Shown here one piece after another: positions 17,808-26,582 of a DNA stretch of 35,139 nt (positions within the stretch are counted from its first letter, which is position 1; every line of letters begins with the position of its first letter). Under the pieces are notes generated by a model that did not search any database, was not told the origin of the DNA, and was given only the letters and a program-made list of their open reading frames with translations. This DNA comes from an uncultured Akkermansia sp. (GTDB taxonomy: Bacteria > Verrucomicrobiota > Verrucomicrobiia > Verrucomicrobiales > Akkermansiaceae): contig CASFPZ010000025.1 of the NCBI GenBank assembly GCA_949296365.1, positions 1 through 35,139 of the forward strand. The letters run 5' to 3'. The position numbers and the translations under genes are program-made.

Positions 17808-18812
17808 ATGTCCGGCAAATTGACTTATAAGCAATCGGGAGTGGATACGAAAGAAGCTGCTTCATTTGTATCTGGCATCAAAGCGCATGTTGATCGCACA
17901 CAACAAGTTCGCAAGCTGTATCAGGCATTTGGGCTTTTTGCAGCGGCTTATGATTTGAGCGAATACAAGGAACCGGTGATCGTTACTGGATGCGATGGCG
18001 TAGGAACTAAATCAGAATTACTTTACGATGCGGATATGCCTGAAACTGCTGGCAAAGACCTGGTCGCAATGAATGTGAACGATATTCTGACGACAGGGGG
18101 GGATCCGCTCCTGTTTCTGGACTATTTGGGTATCTCAAATGTGAAGAACGAACGCGAGCGCATTACTCGTCTTGTGGCTGGCATGTGCGATTATTTGGCT
18201 TCTTGCAATTGTATTCTGGCTGGCGGTGAAACGGCTGAAATGCCTGGTATTGTCCCAGAAGGAATGATTGAGCTTTCTGGGTTTTGCATCGGCTGTTGCG
18301 AAAAAAGCCAAATGATTGACCCAACGTCGGTGCAGCCTGGGGATGTGTTGGTCGGTTTCCGTTCAGACGGCTTCCATGCTAATGGGTGGAGTTTGATCCG
18401 GCGCGTTTTGGCAGAACATGCCGCGGTCGTCAACAACGAAGAATTGAGAACATTGCTGGCGCCAACTCGTTTGTACCATGATGTCGTGGCTTCCATGCGT
18501 AAGATCGGTGTGACTCCCAAGGCGTATGCTCATATCACTGGTGGCGGGCTCCCGGAAAACCTAGAACGTTTCCTGGGCGATTTGGGCGCAGATTTGACGG
18601 TGCCTTATTGGGAAAACGAACCTGTCCAGAAGATCCTGGCTTATGTGGACGAAGTTGATCGGTTCAATACGTTCAATATGGGAATTGGCTGGGTCGCCAT
18701 TGTGCGTCCAGAGGACGTGGACGTTTCGTTATCTGCTGGGCCAGGTGGTGTCGTATTGGGAGAATTACGACAGGGGGCCGGTATTTCCGTTCGTGTAGGC
18801 CAGGCGAACTAA
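17808..18812 (+). CDS. purM: Phosphoribosylformylglycinamidine cyclo-ligase (AIR synthase)
   Basis: This 334-residue enzyme closes the imidazole ring, converting FGAM to AIR with ATP in step 5 of purine synthesis. The start ATG at 17808 gives MSGKLTYKQSGVDTKEA, the usual N-terminus. The frame is open 52 codons further upstream, but that part has no PurM character. Family motifs include VTGCDGVGTKSELL, LVAMNVNDILTTGGDPLLFL, CILAGGETAEMPG, GDVLVGFRSDGFHANGWSL, AYAHITGGGLPENL and FNMGIGWVAIV. It lies 43 bp before purF, so the two purine genes probably form an operon. Confidence 0.97.
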   Translation: MSGKLTYKQSGVDTKEAASFVSGIKAHVDRTQQVRKLYQAFGLFAAAYDLSEYKEPVIVTGCDGVGTKSELLYDADMPETAGKDLVAMNVNDILTTGGDPLLFLDYLGISNVKNERERITRLVAGMCDYLASCNCILAGGETAEMPGIVPEGMIELSGFCIGCCEKSQMIDPTSVQPGDVLVGFRSDGFHANGWSLIRRVLAEHAAVVNNEELRTLLAPTRLYHDVVASMRKIGVTPKAYAHITGGGLPENLERFLGDLGADLTVPYWENEPVQKILAYVDEVDRFNTFNMGIGWVAIVRPEDVDVSLSAGPGGVVLGELRQGAGISVRVGQAN

Positions 18813-18855
18813 CCGCGTGGCAATTCGTAACACTTGAACTTGGTAATCTGAACCC

Positions 18856-20781
18856 ATGAGCGATTTCCTAAAGCATGAGTGCGGCATTGCTGCCATTCGT
18901 CTCCTAAAGCCGTTATCTTACTTCCAAAACAAGTATGGTTCTTGTATTTGGGGGTTCAATAAACTTTTCCTGTTGATGGAAAAACAATATAACCGCGGAC
19001 AAGACGGGGCAGGCATTGGTTGTGTCAAGCTGAATATGCCGCTAGGACAACCTTACTTGTTCCGAACTCGAGACGCAAGTAAAGACGCACTGACGAATAT
19101 TTTCAATGGTCAGATCAAAAAACTAAACAAAAAATCGAGGAAAGGCCAGTTGGATTTGACTGATGCCGAGGCTGTCAAACGTGAATTTGCCTACGGCGGT
19201 GAGATCTTGATGGGCCATCTGAGGTATGGCACGTCTGGTGTGTTCGATGAAGGCTCTTGCCATCCTTATTTGCGCCGCACCAATTGGACGACTCGGACGC
19301 TGATGGTGTTGGGCAATTTCAACATGACCAATGCTGGTGAGCTCAACCAACGTTTGATAGAGCGCGGCCAACACCCTGTGTTCGGCACGGATACGCAGAC
19401 TGTTCTTGAGGAAATTGGCTATCATCTCGATGAAGCCCATACAACGCTCTACCGGTGTTTCCGCGAACAGGGAATTCCGGGCCCAGATATCCCCCAATTG
19501 ATCTCTCGAGATCTCAATATCCCTGAGATTATCCATGTCTCGGCTGAAGCTTGGGACGGCGGGTTTACCATTATGGGGGCAATCGGCAATGGCGATTTCT
19601 TTTGCCTGCGCGATCCCCATGGAATCCGTCCTTGCCATTACTTGGTGACAGACGACTATATTGCCGTTGCTTCAGAACGGGTGCCGTTGATGACGGTGTT
19701 TGAGGTAGAAAACGAACAAGTGCAAGAACTCCCTCCTGCTCATGTGTTGACGGTGGAAGCTAATGGCGAGATGAAGATATCTCCTTATACCAAACCGCTG
19801 GAGCCGACCCCGTGTTCGTTTGAAAAGATTTATTTCTCTCGTGGCAATGATCCTATTATTTACCGCGAGCGCAAGGCGATGGGGGCTGCCTTAACGGATC
19901 GAGTGGTCGAATCGCTCGAAGATCACTTTGACAAAGCTGCTATTACTTACATCCCAAATACGGCAGAAACGGCTTATTACGGTTTGCTGGAAGGTTTGCG
20001 GTTGTATCGTCGTCGGCGCGTGCATAAACTATTGTTAGATGCCTTCCACGACGGTTCTTTGAATGAAGAATTGCTGGAAACGGCTATCCTGAAACGTTGG
20101 CCACGCGGTGAAAAAATCGCCCATAAGGATATCAAAATGCGGACGTTCATTACTCAAGAAAAAGGCCGTGCGCAACTTGTATCTCACGTGTATGATTTGA
20201 CTTATGGCGCCGTTGGCCCAGAAGATGTCTTGGTCGCCTTAGATGATTCCATTGTGCGCGGCACTACCCTGCGCAAATCTATCTTGCGGATTTTAGGCCG
20301 CGCCAAACCTAAAAAAATTGTAATTGCATCGACTGCCCCCCAGATCCGTTACCCAGATTGTTACGGCATTGATATGTCGGAGTTAGGTAAATTCATTGCG
20401 TTCCAAGCGACGGTGTCTCTGATCAAGAGACGAGGCATGTACGATTTGCTCGAAACGGTTTATCGAAACTGTCGTGCTGAATTGACCAAGCCTAAACAAG
20501 AACGCCGCAATTGTGTCAAAGCAATTTATGCACCATTTTCCGATCAAGAAATATCGGATGAAATAGCCCGTCTTGTGACTCCTCATGACGCCCAATGCCC
20601 CGTCGAAGTAATTTTCCAAACAATAGAAGATTTGCACAATAGCATAGAAGGCCCTTGCGGCGATTGGTATTTCTCAGGAAATTATCCTACTCCAGGCGGG
20701 TATACGACTGTGAATATCGCTTATATCAAGTGGTATCAAGGCGAGGATGGTCGTGCGTATGACACCCTCCCCATTGATTAA
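18856..20781 (+). CDS. purF: Amidophosphoribosyltransferase, long form
   Basis: This 641-residue enzyme makes phosphoribosylamine from PRPP and glutamine, the first committed step of purine synthesis. The class II glutaminase nucleophile is Cys9 (KHECGIA; the Met and preceding residues must be processed). The PRPP site is at about 458-471 (VLVALDDSIVRGTT). At 641 residues it exceeds the roughly 470-500 residues of the enterobacterial type. It matches the long branch seen in Bacteroidetes and PVC-like bacteria, with the extended N-terminal part LKPLSYFQNKYGS and the C-terminal part ending near GDWYFSGNYPTPGG. It follows purM closely and precedes the sigma factor gene by 39 bp. Confidence 0.94.
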   Translation: MSDFLKHECGIAAIRLLKPLSYFQNKYGSCIWGFNKLFLLMEKQYNRGQDGAGIGCVKLNMPLGQPYLFRTRDASKDALTNIFNGQIKKLNKKSRKGQLDLTDAEAVKREFAYGGEILMGHLRYGTSGVFDEGSCHPYLRRTNWTTRTLMVLGNFNMTNAGELNQRLIERGQHPVFGTDTQTVLEEIGYHLDEAHTTLYRCFREQGIPGPDIPQLISRDLNIPEIIHVSAEAWDGGFTIMGAIGNGDFFCLRDPHGIRPCHYLVTDDYIAVASERVPLMTVFEVENEQVQELPPAHVLTVEANGEMKISPYTKPLEPTPCSFEKIYFSRGNDPIIYRERKAMGAALTDRVVESLEDHFDKAAITYIPNTAETAYYGLLEGLRLYRRRRVHKLLLDAFHDGSLNEELLETAILKRWPRGEKIAHKDIKMRTFITQEKGRAQLVSHVYDLTYGAVGPEDVLVALDDSIVRGTTLRKSILRILGRAKPKKIVIASTAPQIRYPDCYGIDMSELGKFIAFQATVSLIKRRGMYDLLETVYRNCRAELTKPKQERRNCVKAIYAPFSDQEISDEIARLVTPHDAQCPVEVIFQTIEDLHNSIEGPCGDWYFSGNYPTPGGYTTVNIAYIKWYQGEDGRAYDTLPID

Positions 20782-20820
20782 CCCGTTTTATTCTGATCAT
20801 TTACGTATCTCCGTCTCTCC

Positions 20821-21420
20821 ATGAACCCCAACGAATCGTTAAAAGATCGCGACGACGTTCAATTGGTCGCTTTGGCCAAGGATGGGGATACGTATGCCTA
20901 TGATGAACTTGTCAGACGCCATAGCCGTAAATTGCATGCTGTGTTGTATCAGATGACAGAAAATTACGACGATGCGTATGATATCGCTCAAGAGGCCTTT
21001 GCTAAGGCTTATCGGTCGCTGCGGTATTTTAACGGGCAAAGCGCGTTCTACACCTGGCTGTATTCCATCGCCGTCAACCAAGCAAGAAATTTCCTTAAAA
21101 AACGCAATCGACGAATGACGCTCAGTTTGGATGACGATGAATACGGCGACCGTGAAGAAAAGGATTTGACGATGGCCGATGAATCGCATGATGCCGACCC
21201 TGAAAAAGTCATGCACCGTGAGGAACTCAAGAAAAAACTTCAGGAAGCCTTGGCGAAATTGACTGATAAACACCGGGAAATTGTCGTATTGCACGATATC
21301 AAGGGGCTTAGCCATTCCGAGATTAGTACAATGTTGGGCATTTCCGAGGGTACGATGCGTTCGCGTCTGCACTATGCTCACAAGCAGTTGCAGTCGTTGC
21401 TGTCAGAATATCTTAATTAA
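20821..21420 (+). CDS. RNA polymerase sigma factor, sigma70/ECF family
   Basis: This 199-residue sigma factor directs RNA polymerase to a specific promoter set, RpoE-like in architecture. Region 2 spans about 14-80 (LVALAKDGDTYAYDELVRRH, YDDAYDIAQEAFAKAYRSL, FYTWLYSIAVNQARNFLKKR). Region 4 spans about 138-192 with the helix-turn-helix GLSHSEISTMLGISEGTMRS. A charged acidic linker joins them. The next gene encodes a small protein with one membrane helix, the usual arrangement for an anti-sigma partner, and then an exported PDZ protein. Together they suggest an envelope-stress circuit; the inducing signal is unknown. Confidence 0.92.
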   Translation: MNPNESLKDRDDVQLVALAKDGDTYAYDELVRRHSRKLHAVLYQMTENYDDAYDIAQEAFAKAYRSLRYFNGQSAFYTWLYSIAVNQARNFLKKRNRRMTLSLDDDEYGDREEKDLTMADESHDADPEKVMHREELKKKLQEALAKLTDKHREIVVLHDIKGLSHSEISTMLGISEGTMRSRLHYAHKQLQSLLSEYLN

Positions 21421-21533
21421 ATGAGAGAAGATTTTTGAACATAAGATAGAATCTAGTTGTCTCTTTATACAGTGAGGAGATCGATAGCCAACCCAGAAGA
21501 CTCCCTGTTTAATCATAAATCTTTATTGTGGTG

Positions 21534-21995
21534 ATGAAACATTCCAATGACATGCCCAGCGATGACGATAAGTTAGTCGAATTGCTAGCTTCATTAAGAA
21601 GCGAACCAACTTATCCTGATGATTTTGAAGATCGATTCTTGGATGAATTTCACCACCGAACGTCTTCTCAAGTGGTCAAACAAACGTCTCGATCTCTATT
21701 GTGGGAGCACATCTGCACGTATCTCCAAAATTTCAGCGCCTGGAAATGGGCATATGGCGGCATGGCCGCATGTACTGCATTTATTGTGGGCGCTATTATG
21801 TTGTCGTCAGGTGATTCGGGAAATCAGGAAATCTTTAACCCTGCCAACAATGCTGTGCGCTATCCCGTGAGCCAAGATCAGTCGGTAATGATTATTGAAA
21901 GAAGGAACCCCGACCGCAACCAACAAAATAAAGAAAACGAAAAAGAACAAAAAGAAAAACTCCCGCCAGCAACGAGACAGCTTATTGAATTTTAA
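21534..21995 (+). CDS. Probable membrane anti-sigma-like protein
   Basis: This 153-residue protein is not assigned to a named family. The soluble N-terminal part (about 1-75) is acidic and helical, as in anti-sigma cytoplasmic domains. One transmembrane helix lies at about 80-98 (KWAYGGMAACTAFIVGAIML), and a hydrophilic C-terminal tail follows, rich in N, Q, E and K, ending PPATRQLIEF. Position directly after the sigma gene is the main reason for the anti-sigma call. No ZAS zinc motif (HxxxCxxC) is visible, so it would belong to another class. I chose the ATG at 21534; a GTG at 21528 is in frame. Confidence 0.5.
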   Translation: MKHSNDMPSDDDKLVELLASLRSEPTYPDDFEDRFLDEFHHRTSSQVVKQTSRSLLWEHICTYLQNFSAWKWAYGGMAACTAFIVGAIMLSSGDSGNQEIFNPANNAVRYPVSQDQSVMIIERRNPDRNQQNKENEKEQKEKLPPATRQLIEF

Positions 21996-22025
21996 TGGAA
22001 CTCTTGATCAATTAAGGGGGAATGC

Positions 22026-22961
22026 ATGAGCCGCTATTTACTAATTGCATTCGGGTGGTGGTGTATTGGTGGGGCCCTTTTAGCTGCTGAACCTGCAGGA
22101 TTTGCTTTTTTAAAACCAGTAACGTCCAATCAGAAACCTCAGGTCGGCGCTGTCCCGATGGTTCTTGTTAAGGAGAACGTGGGAATCGCGTTGATGCCAG
22201 AGGAAGTGAAGTCGCCTCAGGCGCAGACGGCGGAAGAAGTAAAGTTTTTGTTGATGTCTCGTAGCAGAGATCAAGGGCAAGTGAGCCCAACTGGCGTGTT
22301 GTTGCCCGGACATGATGACTTTGGCCTTGTCCGGATTAAAGTGGAACCAGGTAGCGGATTGGATCAACTGGTTGTTTGCTCTCCGGCTGCTAAGTTACAG
22401 CGCGGCGAGACGATTCAATGGTTCGACGAACAGGGAAAAAGCTTTTGTGGCGCCTACGTAGGGGAAGAGTATAAGTCGTCTGCCGGAACGATTTTCATTT
22501 TGCCATTGTTACAGGTGAGATTTTCTGAAGGGAATATTCCGAGTCGCGGTGCTGCCTGTTTTACGAGCGAGGGAAATTTTGTAGGTTTTGTGTTGGGGAG
22601 TCGCGACAAAGGTAAGTGTTACGTTTTACCCTCGGATGCTGTTGTTTTTTTTGCCCATCACCCCGCGACGAAGAAGGTCCGTTTGGGGTGCCAACTCGAT
22701 GTCAATGCTACGATCCCAGAAATTGTGGAAGTGACTCCGCAAGGCCCCATGGATCAAGCCGGAGTCCTGCCGGGGGATATCTTGATCTCGTTTAATGGTC
22801 ATTCTGTGGAGCATTACAGCGATTTCTTGAAAGCTGTCTATTATGCCGCTCCCTGTGAGCAACCTATCAGAGTGGAAGTTTTGAGGAATACAAAACGCAT
22901 TGAAATCAAGAGTCTCGTCCCTGCGCCGCGGGGGGCTGCCGCCAAAACTGGGCAGAAGTAA
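22026..22961 (+). CDS. Exported PDZ protein resembling an inactive HtrA
   Basis: This 311-residue protein has a signal peptide at 1-21 (LLIAFGWWCIGGALLAAEP, cleavage near LLAA). The middle (about 40-205) has the strand pattern of a trypsin-like fold. Where DegP/HtrA proteases carry GNSGGPL it has SRGAACFTSEGNFVGFVLG, so the catalytic serine motif is missing. A PDZ domain spans about 215-300 (TPQGPMDQAGVLPGDILISF). The start has a good Shine-Dalgarno (AAGGGGG, 5 nt spacing). Following the sigma and anti-sigma-like genes by 30 bp, it may sense or bind misfolded envelope proteins. The pseudo-protease reading is inference. Confidence 0.65.
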   Translation: MSRYLLIAFGWWCIGGALLAAEPAGFAFLKPVTSNQKPQVGAVPMVLVKENVGIALMPEEVKSPQAQTAEEVKFLLMSRSRDQGQVSPTGVLLPGHDDFGLVRIKVEPGSGLDQLVVCSPAAKLQRGETIQWFDEQGKSFCGAYVGEEYKSSAGTIFILPLLQVRFSEGNIPSRGAACFTSEGNFVGFVLGSRDKGKCYVLPSDAVVFFAHHPATKKVRLGCQLDVNATIPEIVEVTPQGPMDQAGVLPGDILISFNGHSVEHYSDFLKAVYYAAPCEQPIRVEVLRNTKRIEIKSLVPAPRGAAAKTGQK

Positions 22962-23135
22962 AGAGAAAGCCTCAAGGTATCGCGGGCAATATCCTGCTGG
23001 ACTCCAAGTTATTGTCGGCTTGAGCCGGGATCATTGTGAACATTTGTTGTTCCGGCTAGAATGAACCGGATTTTTCTGGCTTCATCATATGATCCAGGCT
23101 TGATTCTCGCTGAATTCTTCGTTTACATTTCGTCG

Positions 23136-23504
23136 ATGCTTCAAATTGTTTTTAACGAAATCAGCGCTGCCGAGATTTCACAAATCCCCACATTAGATCA
23201 GTTGGAACTATTCAGCGAGTTCCAGATTTCGAAGGCAGATTTACAGAATCTTCCTGAAAAATCATTTGGCAAAATTGAACACAACGGTAAGTGCCTTTAT
23301 CGTTTCCGAGCCAAGGACTATCGTATCTATTTTGAAATAGTAGACGACAAAGTCGTTGTTCACCGAGTGTTGAACAAAAACAGTTTCTCTGATTTTTTGT
23401 TCCGTTCCAAGTTAGATTCCCTGAAGAATGAAGATGATATCCTCAAAGAATCCAAAACATTCTGGAAACTGATTGAGGAAGGCAAAAACGCCAAACAAAA
23501 GTAA
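23136..23504 (+). CDS. RelE/ParE-like small protein
   Basis: This 122-residue protein resembles the RelE/ParE mRNA-interferase or gyrase-poison fold. The core has LPEKSFGKIEHNGKCLYRFR then AKDYRIYFEIVDDKVVVHRV and LNKNSFSDFLFR, the typical RxxYRIxF strand pattern followed by a basic-aromatic end. I chose the ATG at 23136 (MLQIVFNEISAAE). The frame is open 25 codons upstream, but that leader is hydrophobic and out of family. No antitoxin-like gene is visible on either side, so it may be a solitary housekeeping variant rather than an active toxin. The function is not settled. Confidence 0.6.
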   Translation: MLQIVFNEISAAEISQIPTLDQLELFSEFQISKADLQNLPEKSFGKIEHNGKCLYRFRAKDYRIYFEIVDDKVVVHRVLNKNSFSDFLFRSKLDSLKNEDDILKESKTFWKLIEEGKNAKQK

Positions 23505-23518
23505 TACCTGTGCTCTCG

Positions 23519-23747
23519 GCCTCCTTGACGGCTCAATCGCATATCTGCAAGCAGCGGATGGAATTTGCCGTTTCGGAACAGATCGGGCGAGGCCGGGACG
23601 ATAGGCGACGGGGGGAAAAAACATTCCCCGTATGCTGGGGGAGTATTGTTGCTCAAACAATCTTCATCGACAAACAAATTCAGTGATTCTGTCCCTCTGT
23701 AACTCCCCCCAGGCGCCTCCTTGACTCTAGCGAACTGCCGCATATCT
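23519..23747. repeat. Pair of direct-repeat boxes, 196 bp apart
   Basis: GCCTCCTTGAC occurs at 23519-23529 and again at 23715-23725. Each is followed after a short variable gap (8 or 13 bp) by CGCATATCT (23538-23546 and 23739-23747). The intervening DNA is non-coding. The pair could be the two ends of a small dispersed intergenic element. Confidence 0.5.
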
Positions 23748-24095
23748 ATTCCTATACTAAGTGGCAGGCGGGCATGAAAACTCAGCCAATTGACCTGAAT
23801 TCCCTCCGTTAATCAGGATTGGTTGTGTAGAATTTGAATTGAATTCACTACGATTTTGTAGTGATAATGCGTCATTGTATCTTTCATTGTTGATTTTACG
23901 ATTCAATATGCCATTTTCATCCTTCGTGAAAATGAATGATATGAATCGTTGTATAGTTGTTCCCGATGAGTTAATGATCTCTTGGATATTTATGCGGGGA
24001 AAATAAAGGAAAAATCTTTATTAATGGATGGAGAAGGCGACTTTTTAGAGTATGGAAATCGCGCTAACCTAAGGTCAATGTCAGTGAATTTTGTA

Positions 24096-24113
24096 CGAAT
24101 TATAGTTAATTCG
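24096..24113. promoter_or_regulatory. Dyad upstream of dynamin-like gene 1
   Basis: CGAATTA and TAATTCG form a perfect 7-bp dyad around TAGT, ending 34 bp before the start of the first GTPase gene. The position fits an operator for the cluster, but no regulator gene is present and AT-rich dyads are common by chance. Confidence 0.3.
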
Positions 24114-24147
24114 AAAGAATTGGCTAGAAATTGAGATTATCCATGAT

Positions 24148-26562
24148 ATGGTATCATCAATTGTTGGTTTTATGAGTAACTATTTATTGAACGAAGAGAT
24201 TGTCGCTTATCGTCGTGAAATGTCCAAAACTCTCCGGGGATACTCGGATCAAATGGATCAATTGAATAAGGTTTTGAGCGAAGTGTCTGACTCTGGGCTC
24301 TCTTTCAGGAGACCTCCTCAGTTAGAAAAACTAATAGAGAGTGGAAAATGCCTGAAAGAACGCATCGACAGAAAATTGAAGTTGTTTGAAAATGGCATGG
24401 TAACGGTGGCTATTGCCGGTGTCGAAAAGTCGGGAAAAACAACGATGATCAAAGAATTGACGGGAATTAAAGAGTTGCCGACAGCTGATGAACGTTGTAC
24501 GTCGACATCGTGTGAACTCGTTTATGTGGCGCCGGGTGAAAAGGAGTCATTTGATGTTGTTTACCATTCACAGAAAAGTTTGCTTGAACAGGTGATTGCG
24601 CTGCAGTGGAAATTCATCGCTGAGGGAACGGCGAAGGGTATGTGGGTTGATGAAGAAGACGGACAGGTTTTCCAGGGAGCATTTCCTAATTCCATCGAGG
24701 AATTTTTGTCCAAAAAGTTGCCTTCTAATACGGATTGTATAGAGAGTGGAAGTAGGATCAAATATAAAGATTCGCTGGAGATGCTCAACAGATTGCAAAC
24801 TATCTTGCAGACTGAGAGCCGAGATAAGTTAGGAAAGACAGAATTTAACAAGCCTTTAGAGCAATTGATTGAATTTGCTAGTGGGCAAACGAGAAATAAT
24901 CTGAACCCTAATAAAGAGCAACCTCTGGTGAGCCGCCTAACAGTCAAAACTTCGTTTGAAGGAGGCTCGCCATCGTTTCGTATTATCGACACCCCGGGGA
25001 TTGACGATCCCAACCCCCAGGCGCGCACACGTACCTATAAGATGATTGAAGAAGAGACGGATTTTCTTATTGTGCTGAACCGTCCTTCGAATACTCCTAG
25101 CATTACGGTGCCATTGGCCGAGTTCTTGGGGGATCTTAAGAGCTTGGATAAGGATTCTCCGTTGATCTCTCGTTCTGTTTTTTTGACAAATTGGCACCAA
25201 CAGATTGATCCTGATAAGAAAAATGCTCAGTATCGTATCGACGAGGTGAAAAAAGAATACAAGGTCTTCCCGGATTCGTCTTTGTATGGCCCTTGTGATG
25301 TGACAGATAAGGAATCCCTGCGAGCTTTCATGAAGTATCTCAACGATCGCTTGCAGCAGGAGTTGCCGCAACAAGATCAGGTGTTATTTGCTCGCTTTGA
25401 TTCGTCCATTAAAGATTTCCGGGCAGAGGTCCGAATCAAGGTGTTGCAGGAACTGAAAAAACAACAACCTCCGCTTCCCAAAGATGTAGAAGCTAAACTG
25501 TTGGCTCAATTTGACGATTGGTTTGATGATGAAGACAAAGAACCTGCTGAATGTTTTCTGGGGCGCCTTCGCACGAGACTTGTGCAGATGGTGAGTACTC
25601 AGGCTTCTACAAAAAACGCCAAACTTCAAGAGCTGCAAAAGAGAGTCTGGGAGTGCTATTCAGAAGAGAAAAAGTCATTGATGGAATGGCATAAAGAAAC
25701 CATTACCCTGAAACATATTGAGGAATACATCAGTGGAAAGAAATCTCCTATTGAAGTCCTCTTGCCCAAGATTTCCGAAAAAGTTTCTTATCTTGTCCAG
25801 CAAGTAACCAACCATGTGGAAGAATTAGGCCCTATTGTTCAAAACGAGGTGATGCGAGTGGTTACTGAGGCGCTTGGAGAGGCCAATACAAGCTCCTTAT
25901 GTGGCGATGGCGATGCATTGACCCAAATTAGTACTCTTCGGAATAAATTGAAAGATGCGAGCGAGGCGCTGAAAGACGATAACATTAAGTTCATTGTCGA
26001 TAATCTTTCTGAATTTGCCGATATGAGTATGCGCATGGATTATATTATGCGTTATGAATTGCGCCCTAGCATGAATCTGCTGGATATTTTCCGTTGGCAG
26101 GTGCCACGTCGCGAATTATTGATTGTAAAGACTTGCCAGATCCTTGAAGAAGCGAGCAAGGAAACGACTGCGAAGAACCTTCGTGGACAAACTCAGGCGG
26201 TGATTAATGAACTTAAGAAGTTCAAGCACGGTGGCACGGCGATCGTTCCGAGTGAAATGAATGATCCTGCTGATAAACACAAACAATTCTTGGATTTCGT
26301 CACAGGGGCATCGGTGATTGTGCTCGAAACCCTGTTGTCCAATCAGACGAATGAATTGCAAGAGGTCATGCTAGATTTCCTGGCTCAGGCTAGCCAGGGG
26401 TTGGGCAGCCAAGCAAAATGTAAAAAAGGCTGGAAACGCGGGCTTCAGCATTGCATGGGTGATATCAAGATGTTCCAGGACGAAATGCGAGAGGTTCAAG
26501 CTAAGTCTCGCGAAAGCCTGAAATATCGTGAATTGTGCGATCAATTGGAAGCTCTTATCTAA
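24148..26562 (+). CDS. Dynamin-like GTPase 1
   Basis: This 804-residue protein heads the five-gene cluster. A helical N-terminal arm (1-80) precedes the GTPase domain. G1 is GVEKSGKT at 91-98, the G2 threonine lies in the segment around 112-120 (TADERCTST), and G3 is DTPG at 281-284. The G4 position reads FLTNWHQQ (about 345-352), not N/TKxD. About 160 residues separate G2 from G3, far more than in small GTPases. From about 400 the rest is predicted helical stalk, rich in charged residues, without a transmembrane segment. ATG 24148 or the in-frame ATG 24172 could be the start; no Shine-Dalgarno distinguishes them. It likely oligomerises and couples GTP use to membrane change, together with the downstream GTPases. 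Confidence 0.82.
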   Translation: MVSSIVGFMSNYLLNEEIVAYRREMSKTLRGYSDQMDQLNKVLSEVSDSGLSFRRPPQLEKLIESGKCLKERIDRKLKLFENGMVTVAIAGVEKSGKTTMIKELTGIKELPTADERCTSTSCELVYVAPGEKESFDVVYHSQKSLLEQVIALQWKFIAEGTAKGMWVDEEDGQVFQGAFPNSIEEFLSKKLPSNTDCIESGSRIKYKDSLEMLNRLQTILQTESRDKLGKTEFNKPLEQLIEFASGQTRNNLNPNKEQPLVSRLTVKTSFEGGSPSFRIIDTPGIDDPNPQARTRTYKMIEEETDFLIVLNRPSNTPSITVPLAEFLGDLKSLDKDSPLISRSVFLTNWHQQIDPDKKNAQYRIDEVKKEYKVFPDSSLYGPCDVTDKESLRAFMKYLNDRLQQELPQQDQVLFARFDSSIKDFRAEVRIKVLQELKKQQPPLPKDVEAKLLAQFDDWFDDEDKEPAECFLGRLRTRLVQMVSTQASTKNAKLQELQKRVWECYSEEKKSLMEWHKETITLKHIEEYISGKKSPIEVLLPKISEKVSYLVQQVTNHVEELGPIVQNEVMRVVTEALGEANTSSLCGDGDALTQISTLRNKLKDASEALKDDNIKFIVDNLSEFADMSMRMDYIMRYELRPSMNLLDIFRWQVPRRELLIVKTCQILEEASKETTAKNLRGQTQAVINELKKFKHGGTAIVPSEMNDPADKHKQFLDFVTGASVIVLETLLSNQTNELQEVMLDFLAQASQGLGSQAKCKKGWKRGLQHCMGDIKMFQDEMREVQAKSRESLKYRELCDQLEALI

Positions 26563-26582
26563 ACCAGTAATCCCATTATCAA

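Larger units (their letters stand above)
23505..24147. other. Long non-coding region upstream of the dynamin cluster
   Basis: This 643-bp stretch contains no credible gene. The first half (to about 23760) is GC-rich, with a GC-rich hairpin (ACGGGG at 23608 with CCCCGT ending 23631) and two related boxes described separately. The second half is AT-rich with three dyads: CACTAC-N6-GTAGTG at 23846-23863, CATTTTCA-N7-TGAAAATG at 23912-23934, and CGAATTA-N4-TAATTCG at 24096-24113. The abrupt composition change near 23760 may mark the left border of an acquired region. The promoter of the dynamin operon should lie in the AT-rich half, but no clear hexamer pair stands out. Confidence 0.55.

Noticed and set aside
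23061..23135. Longer N-terminus for the RelE-like protein
   Set aside because: The 25 extra residues are hydrophobic and lie before the usual short N-terminal strand of this fold; no ribosome site supports the earlier ATG.
23136..23504. Toxin-antitoxin module
   Set aside because: Only the RelE/ParE-like component is visible; no adjacent small antitoxin gene could be found on either side.
23360..23743. 127-codon minus-strand ORF across the RelE-like 3' end and the repeat boxes
   Set aside because: It overlaps a better-supported gene and mostly reads through non-coding, repeat-bearing DNA. It may be an artefact of the GC-rich stretch.
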